In this document: piece after piece, positions 44,501 through 57,610 of the stretch
How positions within the stretch are numbered: the stretch's first letter is position 1
Layout: every line of letters starts with the position of its first letter
NCBI GenBank assembly: GCA_973895155.1
Contig: OZ316893.1
Location: 19,530,001 to 19,594,000, forward strand
DNA: 64,000 nt
Reading direction: 5' to 3'
DNA from: Marsupella aquatica
Lineage: Eukaryota > Marchantiophyta
The notes under the pieces: generated by a model
What the model was told of the DNA's origin: nothing
The model's input: the letters and a program-made list of their open reading frames with translations, nothing else
The model's database searches: none
Translations under genes and position numbers: made by a program

Positions 44501-47500
44501 AGTGTTTTCCCTTTCATGAAGACTCTAGATGCTGTCCAGTTGATTCCTTACAATGTAAGATATACCATATCACTTTCTTGAGGTTTCTTTAATGTATATG
44601 GTTAAGTGGCATATTGATGGAGAGAGAAGTGCGGTGGATAGATTATGTACAATTCGTCCCTTTTCTCATGCGGCAAAGTATTGGGTTTCTTGAAATCATC
44701 TTTGTGTGTGAGGTCATTTCTTGTCCCTCTTATGGAGTTTCTTTCCACTCGCAAACCAAAACGATGGCCTAGTGAGCCACTCTGTAGTGTTCTTGTCGCT
44801 TCCCATGCAAAGTCTTGTGGTGATGAAAACGTTGACAGCAGTTTTATTGCACGCTGAACTTGCCTTCTGATGTGAATACAGCTGAAACTAGGAGCCGTAT
44901 CCCCAGCAGAGTTGAGGGCTGTTAGTGAAAAGAGTCTGCTACTTCTTGCAGGGACAATGGCTGAGACGGAAGTACGATGCCAACTTTTGCATGTTGAGAG
45001 TGTCTTGGGTAGCCCTATATTTTGTTTTCTCGTTTGAAATATATATCAAACTCGTATTCTATATCCCTTGAGAGCAGTACTGTGCCCAGTTTACTTCAAA
45101 GTTGATATAGTATGTTGAATGGCCTTTGCTTATCCAATAAAGTACAGCAAAATGCGGTGTTTGCATGACGGAAGGATTCCTGCGTAATACTACGTTTGAA
45201 AGTTTTTATAGATGATTTTTTGGTTTGAAAACGCCAATAATGTAGAAGGTATGACCACCAGTGGAATTATCCACTGGGGATGAAATTATTGTGGCTTTGA
45301 AGTTATTAAGCCAGATTATACCTGAAGTTTTCTGGTCTTTTTGATTCTAATGGAATGCTTCAACCCAGTCTCTTGAAGTAAAAGCCAATTTTGACATCTT
45401 CTTTGCAGTGCTTTCTATGGCCATATCTACTACACGTGCTCGTACCAGTTAGATACACAGGTGCTGTAGCAACGGTAATTACGCATTTCATGTCTTTCTG
45501 TGGTTCTTTGATCATTTTTGGGCTCTTTGTGATAGTTTGATAACCATTTCTGGGAAGTGGATATATATGTCAATTTTCAATTTTGTCTGGGCATGAATAG
45601 TAAGGTATTACATGTACGGTTCAACAAACGGAGTGGGTCGTTGATTGCTCATGTCTTTGCCCCGATGGGTCTGCTGCTAGGTTTGCAAGTGCATCGCTGA
45701 GATTTCCAGGAGGAGGTTGTTGGCTGGAGAGGTCATGACTGTTGACTATGCAGCGTCTTCTGGCGTTCCACGACCAGACGTAAGAGCATTGAGTCTCTTC
45801 CGCAAGATCTTTCATCCGCGTAAAGGCCCTTGGAGTAGCTGTTGAAAGAAGTATCATTTGTCAGAAGATTCTTATAGTAGCATTTCGTAGCCAGAACAAT
45901 TTTTCTGCTGTAGTGTATGGGAGGAAGACTGGTTGGCCTTTGAAGTTAGAACGATTATGCGAGCAGGCTCAACTTGAACGTTAGTTTTGCGTCTGAATTC
46001 CATTGTTGTGCTATCTCTCCCATGACTCAATGTAAAGAGTTACGCGTGTTGCTTATTAAGTGTTGGCGTGAGACAGGAAATTCTAGCGCGGTTATTGATA
46101 TTATTACAAAACCCAATGGCAAGGGAACAACTTGCAGCTCGGATATTGACGGTGTGTTGCCTATTAGGTCCAATGTATGTTTCGGTCTTGCTCCGGCTTG
46201 TAAAGTGCATAGTAGGACTCTTCTGTAAATATTTGGAGCCTAATAAAGTGTCCTCTGAAATGTAGCGTAGGCACTCCATGCAGCTATTAAGCTTTATCTT
46301 GAATTGATGCAGGTTCTCTACTATCTGGCACCTCTGTTTCCCAAAGCTGTTCTGTTGTTATGGGAGGATGAGGTCAGTGACAAGAGTTTTCATGACGTAT
46401 AGAACCATGGATGCCGTTTTCTCTATCCAGTGACTAAACTTGAGTTCCAGGATTAAATACTACTCAGCCTGTTGCACTTGAACATTTCTCTTAAACAATT
46501 CTTCAATCCTTCAGGTTCAAATTGCTATCGTGCACTGTCTCTTGTTCTGGGGATTGTTGGACATTTCAGTTGAGTTGAATTAAAATTTGATGATCTAGTG
46601 ACTTTGCGTGTCTTCATTCAAAAGAATGTGGCTACGATCAGATTACTGCTATTTCTGTACAAACGCGCTCCAGTATCGTGTCCTGTCTGAAACAATGCAA
46701 CATGCAGATTCCCAAAATGAAGGCCTTTATCAGTGACCCGGAGGATATGAGGGGAGAGTCTTGGCAGCAATCAACTTGGGATGACATGATTGTCCATGTA
46801 TGATTACTACTAACATATATTTTTAATGGTTGCTCGTCATACCCGTGTTCCCATTTGTCTAGGTTCAACTGCTCAATCGCAATGAGCTTCATTTTCAATC
46901 AATAAATCTCAATTCCAATAAAATAATAGGCACTGTTCAAAACTGGTAGAAACATTGGTTGCTAAAGGTAATGCTATTTCGTTTGAGATTTATATTGTGG
47001 GCATATGGGGTTGTTGGAAGATTATCTTGTCGGAGATTCTTCCCTGATCGATATCTTGACGAATTCATTTGTGTTGCAGCTTTTATCTGAGTCTCTGGAT
47101 GTCATACAGAACTCCCATTGGACCACTGGGCTTGGAAACGCCTTTGCCAGTCATTATGAGCTGTATAGTGGAGATCATTGCCACTCTGCATTATTGCACA
47201 GGTAACTTCCTGCCACGAAAAGTTACTGAAAGTTTGGACCTATTGTATCCCTTTAACTTTGCTAACATTTGATTTCAGTAATGTTTGGATGCAAGAATGG
47301 CAGACCAGTTTCGAGTGCAGAGTCCTCTGACCGTACTTAAAATTATTTGAGTTTTACCAATCTGCCAGATACAGGGATATATATAAAGTTAGTAACTGCA
47401 GATTGGCCAAGTTGATACTCTGCTTTAGAGCGGTTGGGAGGAAAGGACTTTCGTTAATCAGGCCCATATCTCTGTGATGTGTTCAGGTGCCTAGGCATGT

Positions 47501-50500
47501 TGCTGCAAAAGGTAGATGATAAGGAATATGTGCAACGGAAGATATCTCTAATGTACAAGCGTGCAGACGTTGCAAATGAAACAAATAGACTTGGGCTTGC
47601 AATGGGTGTGGGACTTGTGAGTGGTTCCTCTTGAGTTCACTTTTCGATCTTGAAGTCTGAACGGAATGTAGTGCAAATTTATCTTACTTTATTCCGTTTT
47701 ATGCCAGGTTTATTAACCAGTTTTATAGACATGATATGATGCGTTAGTTCTGTCATAGGACTTGAAATGTTGATCTGCTTATTTAAAGTTCATGTTGGTG
47801 TCCTTTGCGGAGTTGCCCGCCCTTTCATAAAGCAAAACTAAACTAAAGTTCTCTCTCCTGATTCTGTAGGTTGCAGCATCACATCTAGACACTGTGCTGG
47901 AAAAGCTCAGAGAAGTCCTGGAGAATCAAGGCCGAAACAGATTTCGACGGTAGGTCAACTTCTCTCATTAGTTCACCAGCTAGCATGGTGCAAGTGATCT
48001 GAACTAGTGTGCCAAGAGATAGGTACAAGAATACAATTTGATAATGCATGCATTGTCTGTACCGTTGGAAGTCTTTTAGTTGTCCATTTTGGGATTCAAG
48101 CCAGGATGTGGTTTGGTTTGTTGATTTATCTCCTTGTTCGACTTCGTGGGCATTTCTGAAGCAAAACACAGAAGTTGGTTTTTTGGGGATTCTCTTAATG
48201 TCGTACGGATATCACTGGATCACTTCTGTACGCTGGTTTGGCTGAAGCGTTTTCCCATTTGTTTGATTGTGGTTTGGGCCTTGTGTCGACAGCATGTTAG
48301 CGGTTTTCTTTGAACAAGGTAGCCAGCCAGACACAGATGATGTATTTGCTGCATTGGCATTGATGTATGGATATGCTGCATCTTATGCACCATCATCAGC
48401 CATAGAGGCAAGGATTGAGACGCTGGTGGTGAGTTCCACTATCTTGTTTTCAATCCTTATAGTTGTCCTACACGTCGAGGTTTTAACTTTCAGCAAACCC
48501 TTCTGAACTTGTTTTTTGTGTCTAGCGCATACGGCTAAGGTTCGAGCCGAATCTCTATTTTGAGAATTTAAACATCTTGTACCGTCTGGCAGCAAGTCCT
48601 TGGCAAGAGAGACTAACTAGAGTGAATCTACTACTTTACCACAGTATATCCCTCCTCACCCATAACCTGTGTTGAAAGCAGCGGCGTCTTGTCAAGAATA
48701 CTTCTACTAAATTGAATTGTGGTGTACTCACCATGTTTCCTAACCTTTCAAGTCAAGGTCAAGAAGCAATATGAGAGCCAAAATCTATCTCGGAGTTTTT
48801 CTCCCAATCAAAGCCGCATTGTCCAGTATTTGATATGATGTGTGAAGCAGTCTCTCGTCTATTTAAGATCACAAATCTTACCGATTTTTGATTGGGACAT
48901 CAGGGAACCAATATGCTCTCTGGACTACTTTATGTTCGCACAGCTGCAGCTAAACAGGCAGTAATCACAGCAATCGACCTGTTGGGTATGTATCAATGCA
49001 CAGTCCTCAATATTCTTCCTCTTTCCTGTAAGCAATAACCAAACTTGGAAGAGCTTCTAAAGTTTGAATGATCTAAACGTCCGCAGGTGAAGCAGTGATA
49101 AAAGCTGGAACTCATGGTGCTCCATTTCCATTAAAGAGACGGGATCAAATGTTGGACTACACCATTACACTTATGGCAGGCCACTCCCAGGCTGCAGGGT
49201 ACATATTAGGAGCCTCTAGTATGACAGAGACTGAGCAGCTTCTGCGTACACAGGCATGATTTCGCACTCTTTTACCTTCAGTAGACTTCTCCAAACTAAG
49301 TTTCAAATTGGGCATTTAGTGATAGAAGACTCGTATCTGTTCATTGAGTTAAGAGTCTTCACTTTCAGGTGTCCTTTTTGTGTATGTGTGGCAATTGCGT
49401 ATGATACAATGACAATCTATATTTGGGATCCCGACTGTAGAAGTTTTATACGGACTAGGTACGTCGGCACTGCGGGATGGTTTTGCTTGTCTGGGCTATT
49501 CCATGCAGAGTCCCCTGTAAAATCTGGGGAAACACAGTAACTCGGTTTCCATCATATTGGCAGGAGTTAGCCATTAATGCTTGTACCACATTGGTGTCTG
49601 CTGAGCCTAGGTTGCCTATGGCAGCCAGAGATCGCATTCTTCAGGTAAACTTGTTGTGATTGATTTTAAGTTCTTTAGTTTTGGGTCGAAAGAATTGAAT
49701 TGAAGCTCCGCAATGTATAGTAGTACGTCCTAGAATCAAAACTTCCTGACTACACGTCAAAAGTAATTTCCGTGTTTCCAAATGGATACCCTTAGAGTGT
49801 CGAGGGTCTTTTCTCTAGAAAGAAGTATTGAAAGTTGGCAGATTGATTACAAATGTTAAACATCTATTTGTGCCAAGAATGTGGTCGTTGTAACAATTTA
49901 CCAGTTTGGGAAAGGAAAAAGTACTGCATGCAAGAAATTCCGCTGAAAAAGATTTTCCCTGGATATGTTTGTAAGTTCTACTGTTCATCTGACAGTCATT
50001 TTGTGGTAGGCAACATTGGGTTTCTTTTCTTTACCATCTGAACCAAAAGTTCTGGTCAATTCTCTGCTGTCGAAGCTGACGATTCTACTCTGTGCAATCC
50101 TGTTGACAAGGTACAGTTGGTCGTTAATCGATAATCGATCCTCTGCAATTCTTGAAATATGTCGCAGATAGTGACTTCCATTAAAAGTTCCTAGACAATG
50201 CCAGCACAATGCTAGCTTTCTATGCAGTCTGCACGGAACAACGGTGTTTGAATTCTGGATGTCTGGAATTCGTAGGCCTAACCACTTTAAATGTTACAGT
50301 GCAGAAGATGGCAAAAGCAGAGCTGATCAGTTGCAACATCTACTCAAAAATCTTGACCAGTACTTGTCTGGATCTATCGAATATATCCGAGAGCGAGCAA
50401 GCAGAAGCGTACTTGCTGTTCTTCGCCAGTTTAGGGCTCTCTGTGCTACAGGAACGTGTCCCCTACATTGTGGCGGTCACTGCGTGCATCTCGCATCTGT

Positions 50501-53500
50501 GGGTGATCGTGGTCAAAACAGTTCTTCAGGTGTCACACAACTCCTCATTCGTAATCAAAGCTTGGTAGCTGAGTAGACTCCTCTAGTTGTTGAATCAAAA
50601 ACCTTTGTGAGGTCTTCTTGCTGTACTGGGCTTAGACGGGGTCGAAGCTAAGTCATTAGCTGCTGCCACAGTGCACAATCCTTATATTTTATCTGCTGAA
50701 GTCTTCGGTATGGAGAAGCTATTTGGTTGATCGCTCTGAGCAGAGGTAATCACGTAAAAGTTGCACAGTTACCTTAGGATTTTTCCTTTTTACTTGCGAA
50801 ACGTCAACTTGAATTATGCGTCAATTATGGTTCGAATCTGGCTGACCATTCTTTTAAACGTTCACGCTGTGTGGTCTTCAGCTCCTTTGTTACTTCCTCC
50901 CCGTGAAGAATTAAAGCTAGGAGAGAGAACAATGGCCTACTTACCCCGGTGTGCTGACGTCAATCCAGAGATAAGAAAGACTTCTGCACAGGTAAACGGT
51001 GTAATTGCTGCTTTTGCCCTTGAAGGCTGGTATGAACTTTGATGGCCCAAGATGACATCTTTCTCTTGAACGCTTGCAGATACTGGACCTACTCTTCAGC
51101 ATTGCGTTGTTGCTGCCAAAGCTGGTAGGGTCAACAGAAACTGAAAGTAGACAGCCCTCGTATGCTGCCTTATCTGCACTGGAGGAACTCATTGACGTTA
51201 CAAACTGGGTGTGTTTTTATTACCCGAGTTGGAGACATTTGTACTATTTGAGATTAAATACTGCAGTGGACGAGCATTTCAAGTATTAACAATTTCAATT
51301 CATTCATTCATACATATTCAAGGTGTGCATGGCTTCTTAAACGGTGTGCATGGCTTCTATTGCAGGCTGCATCGAATGAACGGGTTGATGTGATGCGACG
51401 TCTAGTAGAATTAGTTGGTGTACTACTTACTACAGATGAGGTGAGGCGTTTAAGTAGGTGTGCCTTTTTGAGTCAGATGAGGAATTGATTTAATACTCCG
51501 GCAGATTCTTGTATCGGACTGTGTATTGTACTTTCATATAGATGACTAACACGCAACTTGACAATAGGCTTGGGACATATTGCTTTGTTCTTTGGAATCA
51601 TCTAGTGCAACTTATAGTGTAAGCACAGGAATCTCTGGTCAAAGATGGTTTCTCTCCCGATTATTGGACCTCAATTGACATCCCCTTCACGCGGAAGCTA
51701 TTCAGTGACTTGCATACTCTGTCTCTTTTCTCTGCTTTGCTTTCCTCGTCCCTGGCTTTCTATCTTTTATTTTCTGGGGCTCTTTAGAGTTCATATTTGA
51801 ATGACCTTAGTTCTACAACTTTACTGGGGAGACTAGCCTTTCGTAATTGGAAATGATCTCCTTAATATTTGCAGGTATTTGTGATTGACCCTAAATTGAA
51901 GAGTTTGTCTTGTGTGATGGCGTTATGCAGCTTGTAGCATGTCTCAGAGGTTGTCAAGTTGCTATTTGTGACAAAGTCTCTCAATCATCACAAGGAACCA
52001 TCATGGCAGTCACTCAACTCATTGCAAAGCGAGGGAATGAGTTGCCATATAATGACATTCCAAGGTGAGTCTAGATGTCACATGGAACACAGTTGTGGCA
52101 TTTGGATTAATTCTTTACTTTTCTTGAACGTCATGTTGTACACTTAGTTCCTAAGTTTGGCGGCATGCCCGCTCCAAGGTAGAATGCTATGTTTGGGTTT
52201 TAATGATACGAAGAGACTTCACAGTTGCTTTGCCAGAGGAGTTATTTTAAACCTGTTCGGAATGAGTAAACTTTGGTAGCAAGGGCTTATTGAAAACCGT
52301 GCACAATTTTCTTTCAGAATCACTCAGTCCTTGTTAGCTTCTGCTGCGGCGGTTGGAGACCGATCGATGCGAGAGCAAGTGTTGGCCTCTGTAAGTTCTC
52401 TTTCCGACTGTGGGAATAGGAAAATGTTATGAGAAGTGCCAAAGTGTCTGATGAAGTGGCGAGGAAATCCAGTCGAACAGAGTAGGAATGCTTCCAGTGC
52501 TGTTTTATGTCTGCATCATGGAGTCGGCAGTGGGATAGTTTGGAGGTAAAATACGGCTACTATACTGGCCTTAAATACTATGGATTGAATCATGTTGACA
52601 TGTAAGTGCATTCCTGCTATTTAGACTAAATTTTCTATTTTGAATATTTGATTGACGTAAGTAGTTGATGACCAGGTCTGCTGTCTTGCGGAGCATGCTC
52701 AAGCCAAATTAGTATTCGATGAACTTCTAGCAGCTGGGGAGCGAGATTTATCTAAACGGGATACCATCAGGCAGAGGGGATCATCGCCGGTTTACGAAGC
52801 TTACCTGGTGAGGCCCCTGAGCCTTTGCGAGAGTCTTTCTCGGCTTATCCAATGCTGTGAGGGTTGGGTGTTTTCTGAGATCTACCCAGTCAAATACAGG
52901 CACTTGTGAGGATGACGAAGTTGCTGAGTTTTAGTGTAACAGCAGCCATTTTTCTCATAAAGTTGCTTCGTGAACTTTCGATAGCACTAGATTCAATTTT
53001 AAGATACTTCCGGTTTTTTTTTTTTCTTATGTTTCAGGCTGTCTCAAATCATGAACCTCTTGCTCTTTCATTTCTGGAGCATGTGATTCGTGTTCTGAAC
53101 CAAGCACCTGTTTATAAATCCACCGACGTGGACAAGGATCATGAACAATTGACTGTACCGTCCACCTTGAATCCAATGCCACAATCAGCGACTCTGGCTC
53201 TTGGAGCTGTTTTCAGGTAAACTATTGATTGGTTCATGTTGGCTTGTATGTTTGACCACGATGCATCTTATATTGTTTTGAAACCGTAAACATCAACGAT
53301 GAGAACAGCAATGTGCACAGGCTGCTGACAAATCGCCCTTGTGACCAATTCCCCACACGCCCTAATAGACTTATGTATAACTCGATTCCGCATAGATCTC
53401 AACTCAGTATAGATTCCTTGACCATGCTGTTTTGCAACACCTTTGCCACCATATTGTGCAACTGGGTTGGCAATTGCTCAGCTGTCATCCATTTACTCTG

Positions 53501-55937
53501 AATTTTTTGCGTGATTGATTTGTAGAGGGAAGGCTGGTAAGGCAGCTGTGGAAGAATCATACTCAGGTGTTTTATGTGCTCTGGTCTTGCGGATTGGGAG
53601 CTGTCATGGGACTACTGGACTTGATATTCAACCTCTCAAGTAACCACAGGAGCCCACTTTTATGATTGTGACTGTCACTCCTTAATGCCGCTATTGAAAG
53701 CAGTCGGACGAGAATACAGATGGAGTATGATTTTCTCGTTTTGTGAAAGTATCATGGCTGTAATTGACAACGATTTTCACATGCTATGCAGGGATCTTGT
53801 TGCAACCTTCCAAATATTCTGCGAGTGTGTTGATGATGAAGTGATGGGCAAGGTACAATCAAGGGAACCTGTTTCGCTGTTCCGCATTTGTTGTGCTTTT
53901 GGTAGATGGAATGTACAGAGAACTATGAAATCCTGATCCTTTAATATCTTCCAATCCGCATCATAACAGGTTTTGGCTAGGGATGGGGAGCATCGCCTAT
54001 CCGGTGATCGGTGGATAGAAGCAGTTGAAGAAATAGCAACTTGCTCCGCCAGAGCTAAACCGGAAGAGGTACCACGACAAACATTGCCACTGTCAAGGCA
54101 TAATATGCCATTTTCCTGGTGTTTATTCAGTCTGAGCAACCACAATTTTGGAAATCATTTGCTTTTATCATGGGCTGTTTGTAAACGTTGTGCTTATGTG
54201 ACAATCTAACAAGAGTTTGAATTGGTGGGGCCAACAGGTGAATCGTATTTGCTCTCTTTTGTGGCCTGCATTGAAGAGGCCCTATGACTTTCAGAGGTCT
54301 GCTGCAGCGGCAGCGTTGGCTGAATATGTTCGTCATTGGTAAGTTTGTTTTCTAGACTGTTCAATGCATACAATTGCTTGCCACAGAGACGTTCTGGTGG
54401 TTCCGTGATCAAGTAATTGGTTTGATTTATGATGACTCTTCTCTCCTTTGCTGTTGAGTATACAACCTTATCTTAGAACGAATTCGGGTTTCAAATATTG
54501 ATGTCTCCTTTGTCCTGCTTGTCTGCATCATCAACCCCACTGAAGGAGACAATTCTCAATTTGTTGAGCGGGATGTCGCAGTCTAAATTATGTGGACTTT
54601 GAGATTCATTGATCTGTCCATTCATGTAATCTTATCTTTGAATTCCTCCAGTGACGGGGACCTTTTATTGAGCCACCTGGTTGGAGCTTTGAGTGCAAAT
54701 ATAGGTGATGAAGCGCCTACCGTTCGACGTTTTTGCGTAAAAGGTCTAGTTCAGGTACGATTTCTTTGATTCAGATCTATTGTGGTAGTCCGCATGAATA
54801 GTCTACACAAGAACCTCGTTTGCTTTGAAGATCTGTAGACATCCAAACCAATTATATATTCATTCTGTGTGTGCATATGTTCTGAAGGTCTTCAAACAAT
54901 AATTCTCTTTAAAATCTTTCAGTACTGAAAAGTGTATATCTTTCGTCTGCTGACCACCGTCCAATCAATTCGCAGCTTCCTCAGAAAGAGCTCGAGACAT
55001 TTGCATCTCAAGTCTTGAGTGTCATAGTGGCTTTGATAGAAGATGATGAAGAGGAAGTTGCATTTACTGCTGTACAAGGGTTGTCTACGGTAAGCATGGA
55101 ATTTATGAATTTTGACTTTTCGAAGTGTCTTATTGTGACAATCTTCCTGGGCTATATTCTTTGATGAGAGATTTTTGTAAATCTTTACTTACTGCAAGAG
55201 GATATTCTGGTAGGTGTTGGAAGTGGTACCAGAGGAGACGGTGGCACCGATTATGCTCAATCTCTCTGTTCGACTTCGATCTCTCCAGGTATAATTCAAC
55301 TCCTTCTCATGGGGACGGTGATTTTTCTGCTACTGTAAAATCCTCAACAATTTGACATTGCAGCGTTCAAAGTTGCTTCACTGAGTCTTCCTTTGACTTT
55401 TTTGGTCCCGGAGCTTATAATACATTACCATTACCAGTAGAGGACCAATTTGGGTGTACCATTCTATGCATGTCTCCTAATGGTATCACCTCTTCCTTTG
55501 TAACAGACTCGGCAGACTGTGAGCATACGGGCTGCTGCTTTTCATGCATTAGGGGCTTTGAGCAAATTCGGGACAGGTGTACAGCATCCCGCATTCATTG
55601 AGCAGGTAGATGATGAGCTTGCTCTTCGGTATTCTTGTAGACTGTGTGCTCTCTGCCTGTTTGAGGTACATCTGGGCTATGAACAGTGTTTTTGACAGGG
55701 TTATTAATGTTCGATGCTTCACAAACATGAGATGAAACGTTGATGAACTGAGACTCGGCAGCTCTCAATTCTTGTTTTTCATGAGGATTGGCTTGTTGTT
55801 CCAGTTGTACCATACCAACTTAAAAAAAATCTCTTTCTCGTTCTAAATCTGCCTCATAAGTACTTTGTATTGCTTCACTAATTTGTTGGCTTTCGTGCGG
55901 GTCGGAACTTACCCGAGAAGGAATTTCGCTACCTTAA

Positions 55938-55974
<37 letters not shown>

Positions 55975-57610
55975 AGTCGCTGGCATCCTGTCTTACCGCG
56001 GCTGCTGGCACAGAGTTAGCCGATGCTTATTCCTCAGATACGGTCATTGCATCTTCTCTGAGAAAAAGAGTTTACGACCCGTGAGCCTTCTACCTCCACG
56101 CGGCATTTGCTCCCTCTTAGTTTGGAAGTCTTAGTTTGTAATTGATCTGCAAGCTCGGTTGAAGCTCTAAGATCGTCTGTACATTGCACAGGTTCATACT
56201 TCTCTTCCTCGCTTAGTTTTCCATGTTAATGATGAGGCGTCAGCGGTGCGAAATTCCTGCAAGGTTGGTGATACTACTGGTTTTGGCAGCTCTTCATTCT
56301 CACTGCCCGCCCCCCCCCCCCCCCCCCGGAGCCTTCGCAATTGTAGTTGACAGCAGCAGAGTTAGGCAACCAATTTGTTTTCAGGGAGACCGCTCACAAG
56401 TTTATTAATGATGTTCAGCGCTCTTTCCTATCCACATTAGTATTAATACCTGTTCTGGAATCTCATTTCTGCAGGTCACTCTAAGGAGGATCGCGCCTCT
56501 CTTGGAAGCTGAAGAGCTTAGTAGTCTTTTGAACTCTCGTGCATTTGATTCTGACCGGAGGTAAATAAGGTGTACAAGTTCTTGCTCTTCCCTGTTTAAC
56601 ACTGAAGAAGCTGCCTCTCTTTCACAACTGACGGTAAGATGTTTTTGCTGCAGGTTGGATTATGATGAATTTGTGCGGGATTTCACAAAATATTTAATAC
56701 TTCAGTTTGGGGATAGAGCGGAATCCTATCTTGTATCTGCAATACAGGTACTTGTTATAAAACAGAGCCCATTGCTTCCTCGACAGAAATGCAGTCGGCT
56801 CTGATCATAGTACCCATCTTTCAAGGAAGTTTCTGTTAGTTTGAATCCATCAATTGTTGTCATATATATATGACCTGTCGCATTTGAGCATTTCGAAAGG
56901 AGATGTGCACTGGCATCAAGCCTGGCTTTGGTCATTAAGGGCATTAAGTCCAAAGTTCTTTGTTCGCTGCAGGCGTTTGAAAGTCCTTGGCCCCTCATTC
57001 AGGCAAATGCAGCCTACTTCGCTGGCTGCCTGTTATCAAGATTAACTGACCGAAGACCTCTGGCTTTACACTTACCACAGGTATGGTATTTCAGAGAATC
57101 TTCTCTGATCGTTGTTTCAGTGGCATAACTCCACTTAATCTGCGGAATCATTAAGGGGTCCGCAGATGTTTTTCACCATCACCATCACAAATTCTTCAAC
57201 TTGAAATCGAAGCGGACTGAGATAGTGTAGAACTTGTAATACCTCACTCGTAGGATTCCAGTCTGCAAGTACAGCTGAGGTTTTTTTCATTAGAATAATA
57301 AAGACAGACACTATGCCTTTAACTGTGTATAGCTGTTGTGATAGTTTCCCGTGAACCAATACATTTCGCGAGGCACGAGGTCACGGGTCAATAACATTGA
57401 TTGCCTGGAAGAGTTTACCGATAAGTTATCTAACTGATTTGAGATGTGAGAAGTCCCCTTCCTGGAGTATTTATCGTTTTGTCTTGTATTTTCCAGGTTA
57501 CTGCTGCTTTAATGAGGATGACTGCAAATGCACCGAGTGCTATAGTTCGCACAAAGTCTGCTTCAGCTTTAAGCTTGTTGCTAAATGAGATTCCAGATAC
57601 ACCATTGTGA
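38559..57610 (+). CDS. SGR6: SHOOT GRAVITROPISM 6 / MROH1-family HEAT-repeat protein, 51 exons
   Basis: In Arabidopsis SGR6 acts at the vacuolar membrane and is needed for shoot gravitropism; animal relatives are MROH1. Exons: 38559-38595, 39146-39236, 39359-39413, 39579-39722, 39903-39974, 40332-40422, 40742-40837, 41249-41330, 41634-41697, 42251-42354, 42666-42771, 43151-43240, 43419-43496, 43650-43717, 43998-44097, 44264-44443, 44882-44971, 45409-45474, 45681-45779, 46077-46151, 46313-46372, 46708-46797, 47080-47201, 47487-47616, 47870-47949, 48293-48428, 48904-48985, 49087-49253, 49564-49644, 50010-50110, 50300-50529, 50882-50991, 51080-51208, 51366-51440, 51931-52064, 52318-52390, 52676-52807, 53038-53216, 53526-53639, 53792-53852, 53970-54068, 54238-54338, 54652-54754, 54976-55089, 55214-55288, 55507-55605, 56192-56263, 56475-56560, 56654-56747, 56973-57080, 57497-57610. 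Total 1712 aa, the family length, in frame throughout. Diagnostic segments include [89 protein letters not shown] and [19 protein letters not shown]-type helical pairs run through the whole length. Confidence 0.94.
55890..55978 (-). pseudogene. Plastid 23S rRNA fragment inside an SGR6 intron
   Basis: On the minus strand this reads the highly conserved 23S segment GCGGCCGTAACTATAACGGT ... AAGGTAGCGAAATTCCTT ... GTAAGTTCCGACCCGCACGA, near E. coli 23S position 1900-1950. The GGGTAAGTTCCGACC form is bacterial/plastid, not plant mitochondrial. A few substitutions show it is decaying. It is about 89 bp, lies in intron 46 of SGR6 (55606-56191), and is a nuclear-integrated plastid sequence, not a functional rRNA. 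Confidence 0.92.
55979..56113 (-). pseudogene. Plastid 16S rRNA fragment fused to the 23S fragment
   Basis: On the minus strand this reads GCCGCGTGGAGGTAGAAGGC, later GAGGAATAAGCATCGGCTAA and CTCTGTGCCAGCAGCCGCGG, i.e. the 16S region around E. coli 390-540 with the universal 530-loop lead-in. Plastid-type wording (GGTAGAAGGC, AATAAGCATCGGC) supports the source. It joins the 23S fragment directly, at GGATGC/CAGCGACTG, in the same orientation, so everything between the two in the plastid rRNA operon is missing. Confidence 0.93.
56310..56328 (+). repeat. Poly-C run of 19 in an SGR6 intron
   Basis: The run lies in intron 47, 46 bp after the exon end. With the 15-C run at 36264-36278 it is one of two long C homopolymers in the window. 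Its length may be misassembled. Confidence 0.9.

Noticed and set aside
55890-56113. Functional rRNA gene or bacterial contamination
   Set aside because: Only short, fused, mutated pieces are present, flanked on both sides by SGR6 exons, so it is an intronic plastid insertion.
38559-57610. Many separate small genes, or the GCN1/ILITYHIA HEAT-repeat protein
   Set aside because: All segments join in frame into one 1712-aa chain whose order and wording match SGR6/MROH1, not GCN1.
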